In this document: piece by piece, positions 21,691-33,314 of the stretch
Position numbering within the stretch: the first letter of the stretch is position 1
How the letters are laid out: each line of letters starts with the position of its first letter
Assembly (NCBI GenBank): GCA_039090855.1
Contig: CM077027.1
Span: 101,226,424-101,290,423 of the forward strand
Direction of reading: 5' to 3'
DNA from: Macrothele yani
Lineage: Eukaryota; Arthropoda; Arachnida; Araneae; Macrothelidae
Length of the DNA stretch: 64,000 nt
Translations under genes and position numbers: made by a program
Notes under the pieces: model-generated
The model's input: only the letters and a program-made list of their open reading frames with translations
What the model was told of the DNA's origin: nothing
Databases searched by the model: none

Positions 21691-22124
21691 TGAGTATGAC
21701 TTGTCTAAAATCTTTAAAACTAAATTTCTTATAACCATGTTTTTATTGTTATTTCACCCATCTCCTCAACTGTAATTTTCAGAGAACTTATATCTTCTGC
21801 AGGATGTAGTGCAAGGATTCCACTGTTACACCTTGCATGCTACTATTCATTTTCATTGTTACATGTCACAGCTTTGGTGGGCACACAGAATAAGGGCTTC
21901 ATTAGGCAGTTAAATGTAGCCAATATATGAATAGTAAGAGTAATTAATAACAAGATAAAATAGATGGATTTGGTTACATGACAGGATTAGTAATGCACAT
22001 ATAGGTCCGAGTTGGGTATAGAGAATATAGTAGTGAAAACATATTTAGATAGTTAGGGCACAAGTGCAGTATGGATGAACAAAGATTTCCACAAGACTTG
22101 TGCATTTCAAAGAAGCTGATTGCA

Positions 22125-22250
22125 GACTGAGGGGATGACTTAAAACAAGATGGATTGATACTGTAAAAGTGGTCATTAGTAATAGGAGTGACATGTCAGA
22201 AACAGAAAATCTTGTAACTGAATTAGAGAAATGGGAAAGTTTGTAGATAA
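22125..22250 (+). pseudogene. Possible LINE ORF2 tail fragment
   Basis: The plus strand reads LKTRWIDTVKVVISNRSDMS, then ETENLVTELEKWESL and a stop, resembling the RWxDxVK segment near the end of LINE ORF2 proteins. It is short and weakly supported. Confidence 0.35.
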
Positions 22251-22329
22251 TTGGTGTTAAACTTTTATTTTATCATATTTTGTATTTATGTATGTTGCCT
22301 CATCAAACTGAACACCCAATGTTGGGTAT

Positions 22330-25300
22330 ACTGATGTGATACAATAATGAATGAAGATTTTTTAACTAGGTTTCAGATATGATAACACACTTATATTTAA
22401 TTAATCACAACTCACTATAAGAACTATACATTTTGGAAATTTTGTTTGCAGGGAAAGATGGGATATTAGACTGAAAGCTGCATGGCACTCCTTTGCTACT
22501 ACCAACATTATAGGTGTATCTGATTGAAATTAAATGGCAAAGAGCAGCAGCCATAGCCAGTTTACTGAAACCATACATGAATTAATTAATGAGAGTTTAC
22601 AAATAGGAATCATTTACACTGAATTGGTTTATGGAAGAAGTACAGGGAGAAAGAAATTCACATACCAGAATTTTAAGAAAAATGGCTGTTCGTGGATGAG
22701 GCTTCAGGGCATTTTTGGGCACAATATGGCAGGCTTGTATGCAACATGAAGTGTACACAGAATGGAAAAATTAAGAAAAACAAGCAGCTACTTCAAACAA
22801 TGGACAGTTACCAAATTGCCTGAGGCAAGCGGAACACATGGGACACAATGATAAATAAACCAAACTGACACTATGACTGCCTAAAACAATGCAAGTCCCA
22901 TCAGCCGCCACAATTCCACCTGGACACTGCATTGTGCCCTGCAATGATTAATGCACAGGAGACCGCTGTTCAATCGTTATTCTGTTTTCAATGTTACTTG
23001 CAAACAATTGCTACTATGCTCGTACAAACAGTGTCACACCTGGACATTCACGAGTAGCAAAAACCGTTTCTCAGTCCAAAGAGCCTAGATATCTGCTGCA
23101 CCGTGCAGATGCCATTCTTCACATTTGTAGAAAACAGATTGCGGCTATAAACCGTTTGTTTATGCAGGGCTATATTTCAGGGTGAACAGTTGCCTGATGA
23201 AACTGTTTAGGTTCTCTGGTACATATCAAAGGCCACCCAAATGGTGACGCCATCACAACAGGACTGGGGTTCACCTGTACCCATTCTAGGATAAAATTAA
23301 AAAAAAAAAAATGTATAGCAAAATCTGCTGTGCAATTTTTTAATAGCAATTTCTTGATTTTGTGTAGCAATTTTTAAGAAATTTCAGATGTACTAGATAT
23401 AAGCAGTACTAACATATATTACAAGTTATATTTTTCATCTTGATTCCTAGTCTTCCACACTAATTTTTTATAATGTCCCCGTTCTCCAAGCAGCACATTA
23501 AAAAAATCGGCATGGATCAAAAAATAATTATTTGAAAATGAAAATTTAATTTGTCGAATGCTCACGGAAAAGAAATTGTGTAATATTAAGTTTCCACAGA
23601 GAAAAACCCTTCCTCGAGGCCGTCTTCCTCGTAGCACCAGCTGGCTGATACAGCAGATTTCAGTGGTCCTTGAAGTTGCAGTGAGTGATGTAGTTGGAAT
23701 GCAACGCTGCATTACCCTGTGCTAAATAGTCATTGTGCTGCATTGAACTGGAGAAAATTACATTAATTATGTGTGTGCTAATAACAAAATCACAGTTGCC
23801 ATTAAAAAAGGTTTAGTTATTTTCTCTTCTAGTCAAAACGGGCACACAAATATATAGTGATTAAGAATAAAGTTCAGTAATGAATAAAAACAAAACAAAA
23901 TATAACTAATTTTTGCAGCAAAATAAATAAATAAAATTGATTAAAAAAATTGTCACTAACCTAGACGGAAATTTTCACTTTCTAACTCTTGTAAATTTTG
24001 AATTGCCAAAAATCACTGAAGAAATTCTATTGGATACATTATTTTTCTGCTACATTTTCCCTCCCAAAACAAGCTGCTTGTTTCAGTTAAGGCACAGCAA
24101 ATAATACTTAATTCCATAAGGAACAACACTTAATCAGAGAAGTGGGCATTAACAGATAACTGGCATCTTTTTCGTGCTATATCACAATAAGAACACCAAA
24201 TAAGCATGTTCCGTTCATATTGAACAGTAGCGTGTGGTTGTTGCATGCCCTAATTAAATGCAAAGTTTGGTCTCTGAAAACAAATGAATTGCACGAAGAA
24301 AGCTTTGTACTGCCATTTTTTGTAAGAAATTTGAACTAAATACCTGGTTTAGAAGAGTTTTATTTAAAACCATTCACATATTTGTGTATATTTTAGTCAG
24401 AACTGAAACAAAGAGCAAATGTGAACTTAACTTTGTATCAATGTTCCTGAACTCATGAGATAGTGTCATGCTTGCCAGGGACATAACATTTGATGCAAAA
24501 TCGGTCGTTGCATTCAGGGCTTGGGCAGTCAACATGGAGTCTGTTCCACCAATCCCCGCTTTTTATTCCCACTAGGTTCGGGGACTTTGTTAACTGCTGT
24601 CACGAAATGCGAAAGAGTGTGTCAAATCAACCAATGGAAAGCTCATTTTCTTTTGATGGTGAATATCTGCTATCTAGTGCGCAGAGGGATCCTTCTTATT
24701 CAGCTGGAAAATTGTATGGCAACAACTGCAAAAGGGCAATAAGGAAATGGATGATTCAAAATTAATAAGTCTTGATTCCTTAAGTTTTTATAGAAAAATC
24801 CAAATGCATAAGCAATGAAACACCAACCTTAAACTTGTTGCTTAATATTGTCATTAAGTATGCAGGTTAAACATACAAAAATTGATAAATCATAATCACC
24901 CCCCCCCCCATAACTGTTTTATATGAAAAGCTTATTGGCTAAAAAAATTGTGATACAAAAAGCATCGTGTTTCCCATGGTGAGCCTGAATACACTCAAAG
25001 AAACATCAGACTCGTTTTGATTTCGTTCGGTAAAAAAAATAAGAATTAAAAAAGTTTTTTACTCTTACCTCTGGATTAAGCAGTAAAACAACAAGAAAAC
25101 TGTTCAAAGCTTCACACGAACTTGGTTTCGATAAACGCTTGAGGGTACTAATATGTTGCACCATTAAATTGTGCAAATGAAAACCTATTCACACTATTTT
25201 GATATAGCTCAAGCTCAGGTTAAGCTTGTTGCTGGATTACGTGGTAATTTGTTAATATTTTTGAAGAACAAATATCGTTCTTATAAATCTTATGTTTTAC

Positions 25301-25440
25301 ACATCATACTCAAATGCTCTGACTGAGGAAAGCAGTGTGTGCTCAATTAGTTCTAGGAAGTGGCATCATACAATTCACAATGATAATGCAAAATGCCAAC
25401 TCACCATTTTTTTACTTGAAATTCCTGCTGGCTGCTCTTG
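22330..25440. other. Intron sequence, nothing firm recognised
   Basis: No conserved gene, terminal-repeat pair or strong tandem repeat was found in this 3.1-kb stretch. Several short open frames (for example 22534-22749, 23419-23712 and 24490-24765) lack similarity I know. A run of C lies at 24900-24909. Confidence 0.4.
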
Positions 25441-25582
25441 TTAAACACGTTGTCGTTTTACGAATTTATATTGGTAAACAGAATGAAATAAAATCAAATT
25501 AAGAACATAAGATTGAATAAAATGGCCACGACGAATTGCTAAAATTCCAGAAAGACTTTCATTGTTCACACATGCACCCCCT

Positions 25583-25642
25583 CCGGCACACCAAACAATG
25601 TTTCAGCTGTTGAAGTCGCAGCCTTCATCAGCGGTCGGCGAT
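25583..25642 (-). ncRNA. Candidate type I hammerhead ribozyme (left copy)
   Basis: On the minus strand, ACCG precedes CTGATGA. A 20-nt arm can fold as helix II (AGgCTG with CAGCT), followed by GAAAC. A very short helix III (ACA with TGT) leads to a GTT cleavage triplet, and then TGGT pairs back with ACCG to form helix I. An internal loop and further C-G pairs lie beyond. Minimal hammerheads of this kind are known from Penelope-like elements. The bulge in helix II makes this a candidate only. Confidence 0.45.
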
Positions 25643-25732
25643 ATATTTGCCTTAACTGCCAAATCATGCTGTGCCTCAACGTCAGGATCTTCAGTGCGCA
25701 CGTCATGCTGCACTCCATCTGCCAGTGTTTGG

Positions 25733-26062
25733 TCATATGAATTTCTTCTTATTCCTCTCTATCATTCTTTGTTTTTCCTCTTCGTTAATTAGGTATTTCC
25801 ATGCATATGATAGAACGTATGGAGTAATACTATTAGAATTTAGTTTTTTCGTTTTTTCAATCATTACAGCCTCGGAAATGAGGATCTGCTTGCGAGTGTT
25901 ATCGGATGTAAGAAGTTTTATATTTGTCCAATCAGGCTCAGTATTATTCTCAATGCAATATTGAATTAATGATGTTTTAGCCTGTCTTTTATTCCAGTTG
26001 TCTAAATATTCTTTTAACCTGATATTTAAATTTCCTTTTGTACTTCCAATGTATGTAAGTAA
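25733..26062 (-). pseudogene. Penelope-like GIY-YIG endonuclease C-terminus, left copy
   Basis: The frame reads YIGSTKGNLNIRLKEYLDNW, the YIG and following helix of the GIY-YIG fold, then LIQYCIENNTEPDWTNIKLL and ISEAVMIEKTK, where the Glu is the likely catalytic acid. It ends with a basic tail (QRMIERNKKKFI) at the stop 25733. The open frame upstream of YIG (to 26131) runs across the palindrome centre and is not part of the original protein. The reverse-transcriptase part is absent, so this is a 5'-truncated copy. Confidence 0.72.
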
Positions 26063-26079
26063 TAATAGTAAACTATATA

Positions 26080-26396
26080 TTGAAAGAACAAAAAGAAATT
26101 TCAATATCAGGTAAAAAGAACATTTAGACAATTGGAATAAAAGACAGGCTAAAACATCATTAATTCAATATTACATTGAGAATAATACTGAGCCTGATTG
26201 GACAAATATAAAATTTCTTACATCCCATAACACTCGCAGGCAGATCCTCATTTCCAAAGCTGTAATGATTGAAAAAACGAAAAAAATCAATTGCAACAGT
26301 AATACTCCATATGTTCTATCATATGCATGGAAATACCTAATTAACCAAGAGGAAAAACAAAGAATGATAAAGAGGATTAAGAAGAAATTCATATGA
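26080..26396 (+). pseudogene. Penelope-like GIY-YIG endonuclease C-terminus, right copy
   Basis: The plus-strand copy of the same protein end is interrupted by a stop (TAA after NFNIR-like sequence) and then reads KEHLDNWNKRQAKTSLIQYY, later PDWTNIKFLTS and ISKAVMIEKTK, ending at TGA 26394-26396. The Glu seen in the left copy (SEAVMI) is Lys here (SKAVMI), so this copy has lost a likely catalytic residue. Confidence 0.7.
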
Positions 26397-26518
26397 CCAA
26401 ACACTGGCAGATATAGTGCAGCATGACATGCACAATGAAGATCCTCCTGACGTGGAGGCAGAGCATGACTTTACAGAAGTTCAACGAGACATTGATGACT
26501 TGGCAGTTAAGGCAAATA

Positions 26519-26578
26519 CATTGCCGACCACTGATGAAGGCTGCGACTTCAACAGCTGAAACAGGCTTGGTGTGCCGG
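26519..26578 (+). ncRNA. Hammerhead-like sequence (right copy, probably inactive)
   Basis: Here ACCA precedes CTGATGA, with the same helix II arm and GAAAC. TGGT pairs perfectly with ACCA, but the helix III/cleavage-site segment differs from the left copy (AGGCT replaces ATTGTT), so the expected cleavage triplet is missing. Confidence 0.35.
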
Positions 26579-26735
26579 AGGGGGTGCATGTGTGAACAAT
26601 GAAAGCCTAGCAATTCGTTGAGGCCTTTTTATTCGATCTTATTCTGTTCTTATTCCGATTTTATTCCAATTTTATATGGTTTTTACTTCATTCTGTTTAC
26701 CAATATAAGTTCGTAAAATGGCAACGTATGCCTAA

Positions 26736-27809
26736 GTTCTTTGATACAAACTGAAGATGAAAATTCCCATGCTTCATTAACTTATTTTCACATATTGCAC
26801 ATACAACTGATTCATATTTTCTTAAGACCTAGCAACTAAATATACAGCGTATGTGTCTGATAGACACACTCACCATTCTTAGTTTGCTTACTAAATGTCT
26901 GACTGTGAAACACTGCTTGTAATTATTGAACATATCTGTGATCAACATGTGTAATATACGAAATATTATCAGTCCTCATTGTCAGCACTTAAACTGCACA
27001 TTTGAAGGACTGAACCAATCTCTGCAAGTTTCCTTCAGAAATAAATTAGCAATATCTATGAAATAAAATTCACCCTTCCCTTTCACCTGGTTTTCCTACA
27101 GCATTTTACCCACCTGAGACTTGCCCACACAAGAATTTTACCCAACTGTAAGACTTAGCAGTACATATGAAACAGGCATATTTCAATTCTATGACTAGTT
27201 TAATTAGAACATATAAACATAAATAGCAAGATAGAAAAAATTATTTATTTTTCACAGCAGCATTTAAAAATGTTTTAACATGCCACCAAAATTGCTCCAA
27301 AAACAGAATTAAGAGACTAACCAAACTTTCTCTTCTCAGCACTCTTTCCCTAAAATGTTTTAGGCCCCTTGATGTTTATTACAGTTTGTCTTCAGCATTT
27401 CACAATACCAGTTAGATAATGGAATGTCATTACAAAAAACCTGTTTAATAAACAAACTCAGAGAATAAAAGAAACTTTAAGTCTCTAAATTCCACTTTGG
27501 GAAAACCTAGTCTCTGGGTAATGCAAAAAATAATTTTTACCACATGCTGCAAACTTCCAAAACCATTTTTAATAAGACAAGGTATAGGTTTTTCTTGCCT
27601 CAAACAAGGTCATTACTAACTAAACTGATAAGTTTGTCTTAAACTAGTAAAAATCTATTTCCAAAAGAATAAAAAATAAGGGCACTTACTGTTCATTAAA
27701 AATTAATTATGTATAAGTCATTTTACTGTTCACTACTGTTGAGAAAAGTATCTCTGCAACATATAAAGAGTTCACTGACAGAAAATAAACACCACAGAAA
27801 ATACCTTAC
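26736..27809. other. Intron sequence without recognised features
   Basis: AT-rich intron between the Penelope palindrome and the first coding exon of the USP9X-like gene. No motif was recognised. Confidence 0.5.
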
Positions 27810-27935
27810 CACATTTGGACTAGATGCAGGATTAGTGGTGGCAGTGGTAGCTGTGGTACGAGGAGGTTGAGTGGGGTTATTTTCTTGGGGAGAGTCACCT
27901 CCGCCTATCTGGCCCCCTCGCATGACAATGGTCAT
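27810..27935 (-). CDS. USP9X: USP9X/fat facets-like deubiquitinase, first coding exon
   Basis: This exon encodes the first 42 residues of a USP9X-type ubiquitin C-terminal hydrolase. In that family the large cytosolic enzyme removes ubiquitin from proteins; the catalytic domain lies far downstream and is not in this window. The start ATG is at 27935. The peptide begins MTIVMRGGQIGGG and continues as a low-complexity Thr/Pro/Ala/Asn stretch, as in the poorly conserved N-terminus of the family. It ends at a consensus donor (GTAAGG on the minus strand) just below 27810, in phase 0, which matches the acceptor phase of the next exon at 19658. The exon itself is not diagnostic. The assignment rests on splicing to the conserved next exon, on the good acceptor upstream at 28021-28022, and on phase agreement. 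The intron below it is about 8.2 kb. Confidence 0.72.
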
Positions 27936-28020
27936 GATTTATACTTTAGAAGATTTCAGTAGTTAGAAATTCTGTACAATCACAAAGGTCTTCATTTGCA
28001 GGCTTAGTTTTCAGTATTTA
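27936..28020 (-). other. 5' UTR part of the first coding exon of the USP9X-like gene
   Basis: Upstream of the ATG on the minus strand, a pyrimidine-rich tract (TGTTTCTTTTGCAG, AG at 28021-28022) forms a strong splice acceptor. It leaves 85 nt of 5' UTR before the start codon. If this acceptor is used, at least one further non-coding exon and the promoter lie at higher coordinates. Confidence 0.6.
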
Positions 28021-29149
28021 CTGCAAAAGAAACAAGCATTTCAGCAACATAACAAGCACTAAATGAAATTAAAAAATTGGCATATATTTATTTACACAAA
28101 GTCTACTTGGAGTTCTAAGCTTAGTAATTCGATTAAAAACAAAGTAAAAATATGAGAATAGGGGTGTAGATATATACAAATGCTTTCAGCATAGCCTTCC
28201 TCTAATAAGATAAAGTGTCCCAGTAATCCCTGCTACCATTTTTCAAAGCATCTCTGGAAATCTAACTATAGACTAGTTGAGTTCTACTTTTACAACTTGT
28301 TGGATAATTGGATAATTGAAATGGTTACAAATCTTTCATTCTTTTGACTTCGTTTGAATTTTAGGAACAGGATACATGCTGCAAGTTCAGGTGAATATGA
28401 TGGGTGGTGTTTTTACCAGAATGCCATTTTGGAAAGGCCAAGAAGAAAACATTGGAGAAAACATAATACAGCAATGAAATGTTGAGATGTGTAAGAATAC
28501 TGCAATGGTGGAAACAATATCTACAATTTTCAAATAAATGAGAGGCATTTCCTTTGACATACCTCTTCCTTAAAGCAGCTCTGAACATCCACAACAAATT
28601 TATACTGCTCACTGCCCTCAAATTCAAAAGACAAAAAAAAAAAAAAAAAAAAAAAAAAAGGACACTTGTTTAGACCCTTCTTATTTTTAGCTCTCTGCAT
28701 AGATAGTGAATCTTAACTTCCTAGTAGCAATTTTTTTTTACTTCATCAATTTGGTAAGCAACACTGCAAATAGTTGTGGATTTCTTCTCTTCAACTTACA
28801 TATTGTTCAAAGGTTGCCAAAGCTGCCTTCAATTCCAAGTACTAACAGTTTTTGAAAACAGTAAGTCCCTACAGCAGAAAGTTCATCAGTCTGCGACAGA
28901 TATCATGGTGCCACAATAAATCTGCGGGTGGTCACTGGGCAAGATGACTACTAGATGCAAAGAATAAAAATTTGCACGGGTATAGATTAAAAAAAAAAAA
29001 AGACTATCCACTTTATAACATTTTTTACCTAAAATAACATAAAAATCTAGCCTGTGTACTGCAGCAATTGCTATAACTATGAAACTAAGAACAAGAACAC
29101 CTGGCCCCTCTGCCTAGACTTTCACTGCCATGCTTAACCTGAAACACTA
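28021..29149. other. Sequence upstream of the first coding exon; poly-A tract
   Basis: Probably a further intron of the USP9X-like gene. It holds a long A-run at about 28635-28659. No exon could be identified because non-coding exons carry no recognisable signal. Confidence 0.45.
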
Positions 29150-29440
29150 AGATTTATGAAATAAAATTATATTTAACGAAAAAAAAAAAATGCAGAACAG
29201 ATGGAACATCACTACAGAAAATAAAAATTATGATTATGGGAGACATTTTCGCTCCGCCCTACTTCCGCTTTCGGAATTTCTTTTTCCAATCTTGCATACA
29301 TACATTATTGTAAATAAATGATACTAACAATAATACAGTGCAGGAAAAACACTGTGGGGAAAACAAAAAGGACAATTATGGGAGAAATCTTTGCTCCATC
29401 ATATTTCCATTTTCGGAAAAGTTTTCTACATTTTCAATCT
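29150..29440. repeat. Two units of a dispersed non-coding repeat
   Basis: Units have AAATTATATTTAA, an A-rich stretch, then ATTATGGGAGA, CTCC and CCATTTTCGGAA-like sequence. One lies at about 29155-29290 and one at 29330-29430. Two similar units occur at 41510-41620 and 41815-41940. The class is unknown. Confidence 0.6.
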
Positions 29441-31657
29441 TAAATACAAATTATGTTCCACGCATGTCATCTTGAACGTTTTGTGTTTCAATTTTACTGT
29501 TCTTTTCAATCACTGTTTGATCTTATTTGACTTCGTGCTGACAAGTTGAATTTCTTGGCCAAATTCAAGTTTAGCTAAGTGCTCATTTAATTCTGGTGTA
29601 CATGTTATCTACTTAACAAGTATGACTGATTATCATATTATTGACAGCAATTATTATGACTAGAAAGACTACTTGAAGTTATACTATGGTTTTTCAGCTA
29701 TATTTATAATACAGTAGCATCATAGGCTGAAAGTAAAGGTGAATGATTATTACCCATTACTAAGTACAATATCAAATAATTTCCTTGAAACAGCATTTTT
29801 AAACCTGACATAAAAGAGGAGCAACTCAGGTATAGCATGTTTTTTCTTTAATTTTTCTGCAGTTGCAATTTTGACTTACTTATTCACCCTCACAAAATCA
29901 CAATGTTTTATAGAGTAAGCAAATGTAAGACAAATGTTGGCAAATTAAATACCAATTTTGATTTTTACAGAGGCATATATCTGAAAACAGCTCTGTCACA
30001 GGTTAAGCACTGTATGTGCAAATCACATGTCTACACATCTGTAACACTACATCACATTTCTACACATTTGCACTGCAGAACCTTGAAATAGTAGTAACAT
30101 TAAAGGGCTTCTTTCTGTAGTTACACATAATTTAAATGACAGAACATTAATACATTTATAGTATACCTACAGAATGTTTATAGTATGCCATTAAAGAAGC
30201 CTTGTCTATCTGTTCAGTATTACACCGTGGTGAAAGTAGGAGAGAAGGCATTCCCTTAAGAAATTTGTAAGGAGAACAGTGTTCCTCTAAATAGTGGTGA
30301 AGAAAAGTACACAATATTGGAAAAAAAAATGTTATGCAGAACTATACCAAGGAAATTTTTGGTTGCAGTTTATTTATATCTATGAATTCTATCTATGTTA
30401 TCTGTGTAAGATTTTTTACATTTGAAAATTGTGTCTCTGATTTTGAAGTTTTCAGAGCTTTTGACCAAAGACAATAAATTTTGTCCTTTGAAACCTTGGC
30501 TAAAATCCTGTAAGTCAGAGGAGATGCTTGTATCCAACTGTTTTGCTTTCACATCATTTAGCACTTTATCCCTCAGGGTGGAATGTTGAACTAGTAACAA
30601 TGTTGCAGCCTTGATTTAGAACAAGGTTAATAAGAGTTTACTAACCTTGGCTTTACAATACCAAACTCAAATTCATTCACAGTAACAACTCGGCACATAG
30701 CAGCTGATCAAGACTGCACTGGATTCAGGAAGAGACTGCATCCTCTAAAATTTAAAATGGTGACTAGCAGTAGAGCGGTTTCTTTGGTAACTTAAATTTG
30801 GAAATAAGCGCTCTTTGAGGTGTTCCTCTCTAAGTTTGAATTACCGAGGTGTGTAGTGTTTGACCTTTTGATACCGCAAAACGCAGATGAACTAAATATG
30901 CCCATTCATTACGATAATTACTATTTAAAACAATAAGGTAGGGAAAAAATTAGTGAATTCCATGTTTTCGCTATTTTTTAGCTGCGCAAATATGAAAAAC
31001 AAAACTTCTTCGGCTGATATGTAACCTGCTTTTTGTGATAAAGACATTTTAGCTGAATTATAAATTTATTAGGGTTTAGTTTTTATTCATTGTAATACTT
31101 TTTTTATTTATGTGCACACATAGTAAAAGAACACAGCCATATAAAATGTGTGTGCGTGTATGAGAGAAAGAATCCTCCTAGGCACACTTCAAACACTAAA
31201 CATATATTGCATTCCCCCAAAACAAAGTCTACTTTTTTTACCACTGGTATTACACAAAGGCCAAATCAGGGTCAAAAGCTAATTTAATTTTGATGGACTG
31301 CAGCAAGTGTTTCATTTTTCTCTCTTAAGTATGTCTCACATGTCTTTCTCTACATTCATTTCTTGGATTACTAAAATATAAAAACATAAATGTGAGGTGT
31401 TATCAAAATAACCATCACTAAGAAAGGAATAAAAGAAAAGTAATTAGTCATGTCAAATGTGGCAGAACATGACATATGTACAGATGATTAGCTTGGGCCA
31501 TGGGGATGCCATCACACGGACATCTGGAAAATCAGCTGACCCCTCCAACCAATTGTAATTTATTGACCTATGTTTCATGACATTAAATACGCACTGAAGT
31601 GTTTTCCTTCAAGTTTTCTGTAAATTGTTCAAAAAATTTACAAAAAGAGAAGACAAT
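29441..31657. other. Stretch without recognised genes
   Basis: An AT-rich region with only short open frames. A small inverted repeat around 30625-30655 (CAAGGTTAA with its complement) was noted. Nothing else is supported. Confidence 0.4.
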
Positions 31658-31664
31658 CTGTACA

Positions 31665-33307
31665 CAGGGTTCGAAATTTCAGGTCTAACTGTACTAGCCA
31701 AAAACGTTTTCACCCGCCATCACACCACTGTGACATGCAAAAGACAGTGAAAGAGTGAGACAGTGAATTTGCAGCAAGTTTACTGTTTTAATGATTGTGT
31801 ATGCAAATATTTATATACAACTCTGTGATTGTGCTACAGCTGAGATCTCAGAAAATAATAGCAATAATAATAATAACCCTCCAGGTTGTATTAAACCAGG
31901 AAAGTCATCAAAAGCCAATATTTTTGAGTGCTGGAGGAAAAGAAATAACTAAAATAACATTATTAAAAAATGTCGGTCATACACCACAACCCAATCCCCC
32001 CATTAAGAGAATAATTGTCAGCACCTCTACCACCATGTTCCTTTTCCTCATATGTACATAAATACATTTCCCGGAAATCCGGCTGGTACAGCAAAGATTA
32101 ATCGGAGTACGGATGCAGAAAAATATCAGTTTTTGAGAATAGACGTTTTTCCAAGTGATAATCAACATTAGAAACTGCAAAAGAATATTTTCTACATGAA
32201 GTAAATGAATTTCTCTTTGCTGCATTCTTTTTTAAAAATATAATCTTAGGTCATGAATTAGGGACTTTTTCGCCTTTTGCTCGATGTTTCATCACCGAAA
32301 ATAGTTCTTTCCTTGATGTTACAGGAACCGATAAGTCCTCCCCCACTTCCCCCTCCCAAAAATGGGGTTTCATGACCGATGTTTGAAACTGCAACAGCGC
32401 AATCAACTCGAAAATTTTCTGCGATAAGTAAATGTATGTCTTTTTCGTATTCTAATACTGAGAAGGAATATCATCTTTCTATGTCGCAAATTAGCGATTT
32501 TTTTTGCAATGTTTCGTCGCCCAAAATAAGAGTTCTTATCCGAGATGTTACTGGAGCCAATGCATCGAGGTTTACAATACATCAAGCACTTTAACAAATA
32601 TTATGGTTACTTGATGTTGAATTAGTTAGCTATCACCGATATATTGAATGGCGATTTATTCATCGATGTGCCAATAACTGCTGCAGATGGGAAAGATGCG
32701 AATTCTTTGGTTCTTTAGAAAAACATTGTGGTTTTCGCTGATACATCGAAAATTTCCACCCATATTACGGACCATGCATAAATGTTTCAGGAATGAATAT
32801 CCACCGACATGCCCATCCCCACTCTGAGTTAGACCTAGAAATGCACGCGGGGAAAAAACATTTCACAAATGCTTTTGGGTTCCTTTCAGCGAGCTCCACA
32901 TCAGCTGTTGATACGCAGCCCACAGAAGAGGCTCTCGTTGGCTCATTGGGCTGTTGGTGATGATGCAGTGATTGATGCAATAGCCCTGGATTGATACGCC
33001 TCCGTCAGAGACCGTTTTACTGAAAACATTTCATGACGGAAAAAAAAATGAAAGCACAGTTAAATACAATACTCAAGATGCCTGCCTCTCACACTGAAAT
33101 ATATTTAAGATAATATTTTACTGAAAGTGAAGACACCAGTCACAGTTCAAATTATTTTTGTGAAGATACTGTTTAAGCTAAAAAATATTTTTGTGAAGAT
33201 ACCGTCCAACAGCCTCAAATGCAGAGCAGGAAAACAATTTAATATTTTTATTGCTCGCCAAAAATAAATTTCTGGTCGCCATTGGCGACCGCAAATTTTG
33301 CGCCTTG
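31665..33307. mobile_element. Non-autonomous hAT-like element
   Basis: The ends are CAGGGTTCGAAATTT at the left and, read inwards from the right, CAAGGCGCAAAATTT. CTGTACA lies directly outside both ends (31658-31664 and 33308-33314), 7 bp of a probable 8-bp duplication. The inner ends share GCC-AAAAA-like sequence, and the right end has a small GGTCGCCATTGGCGACC palindrome (33275-33291). No transposase was recognised in 1643 bp. Confidence 0.72.
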
Positions 33308-33314
33308 CTGTACA

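Larger units (their letters stand above)
25441..26735. mobile_element. Head-to-head inverted pair of Penelope-like element 3' ends
   Basis: The left arm (about 25441-26050) is the reverse complement of the right arm (about 26075-26735) with scattered differences. Few bases separate them, so this is a 1.3-kb near-palindrome. Each arm encodes the C-terminal GIY-YIG-type endonuclease of a Penelope-like retroelement, followed by a 3' segment with a hammerhead-like sequence and the shared end CCGGAGGGGGTGCATGTGTG. Inverted or tandem partial copies are common for Penelope-like elements. Confidence 0.75.

Noticed and set aside
26063..26131. Upstream part of the 132-codon frame at 25733-26131
   Set aside because: It runs across the centre of the inverted repeat, so it is antisense of the other copy and not part of the endonuclease.
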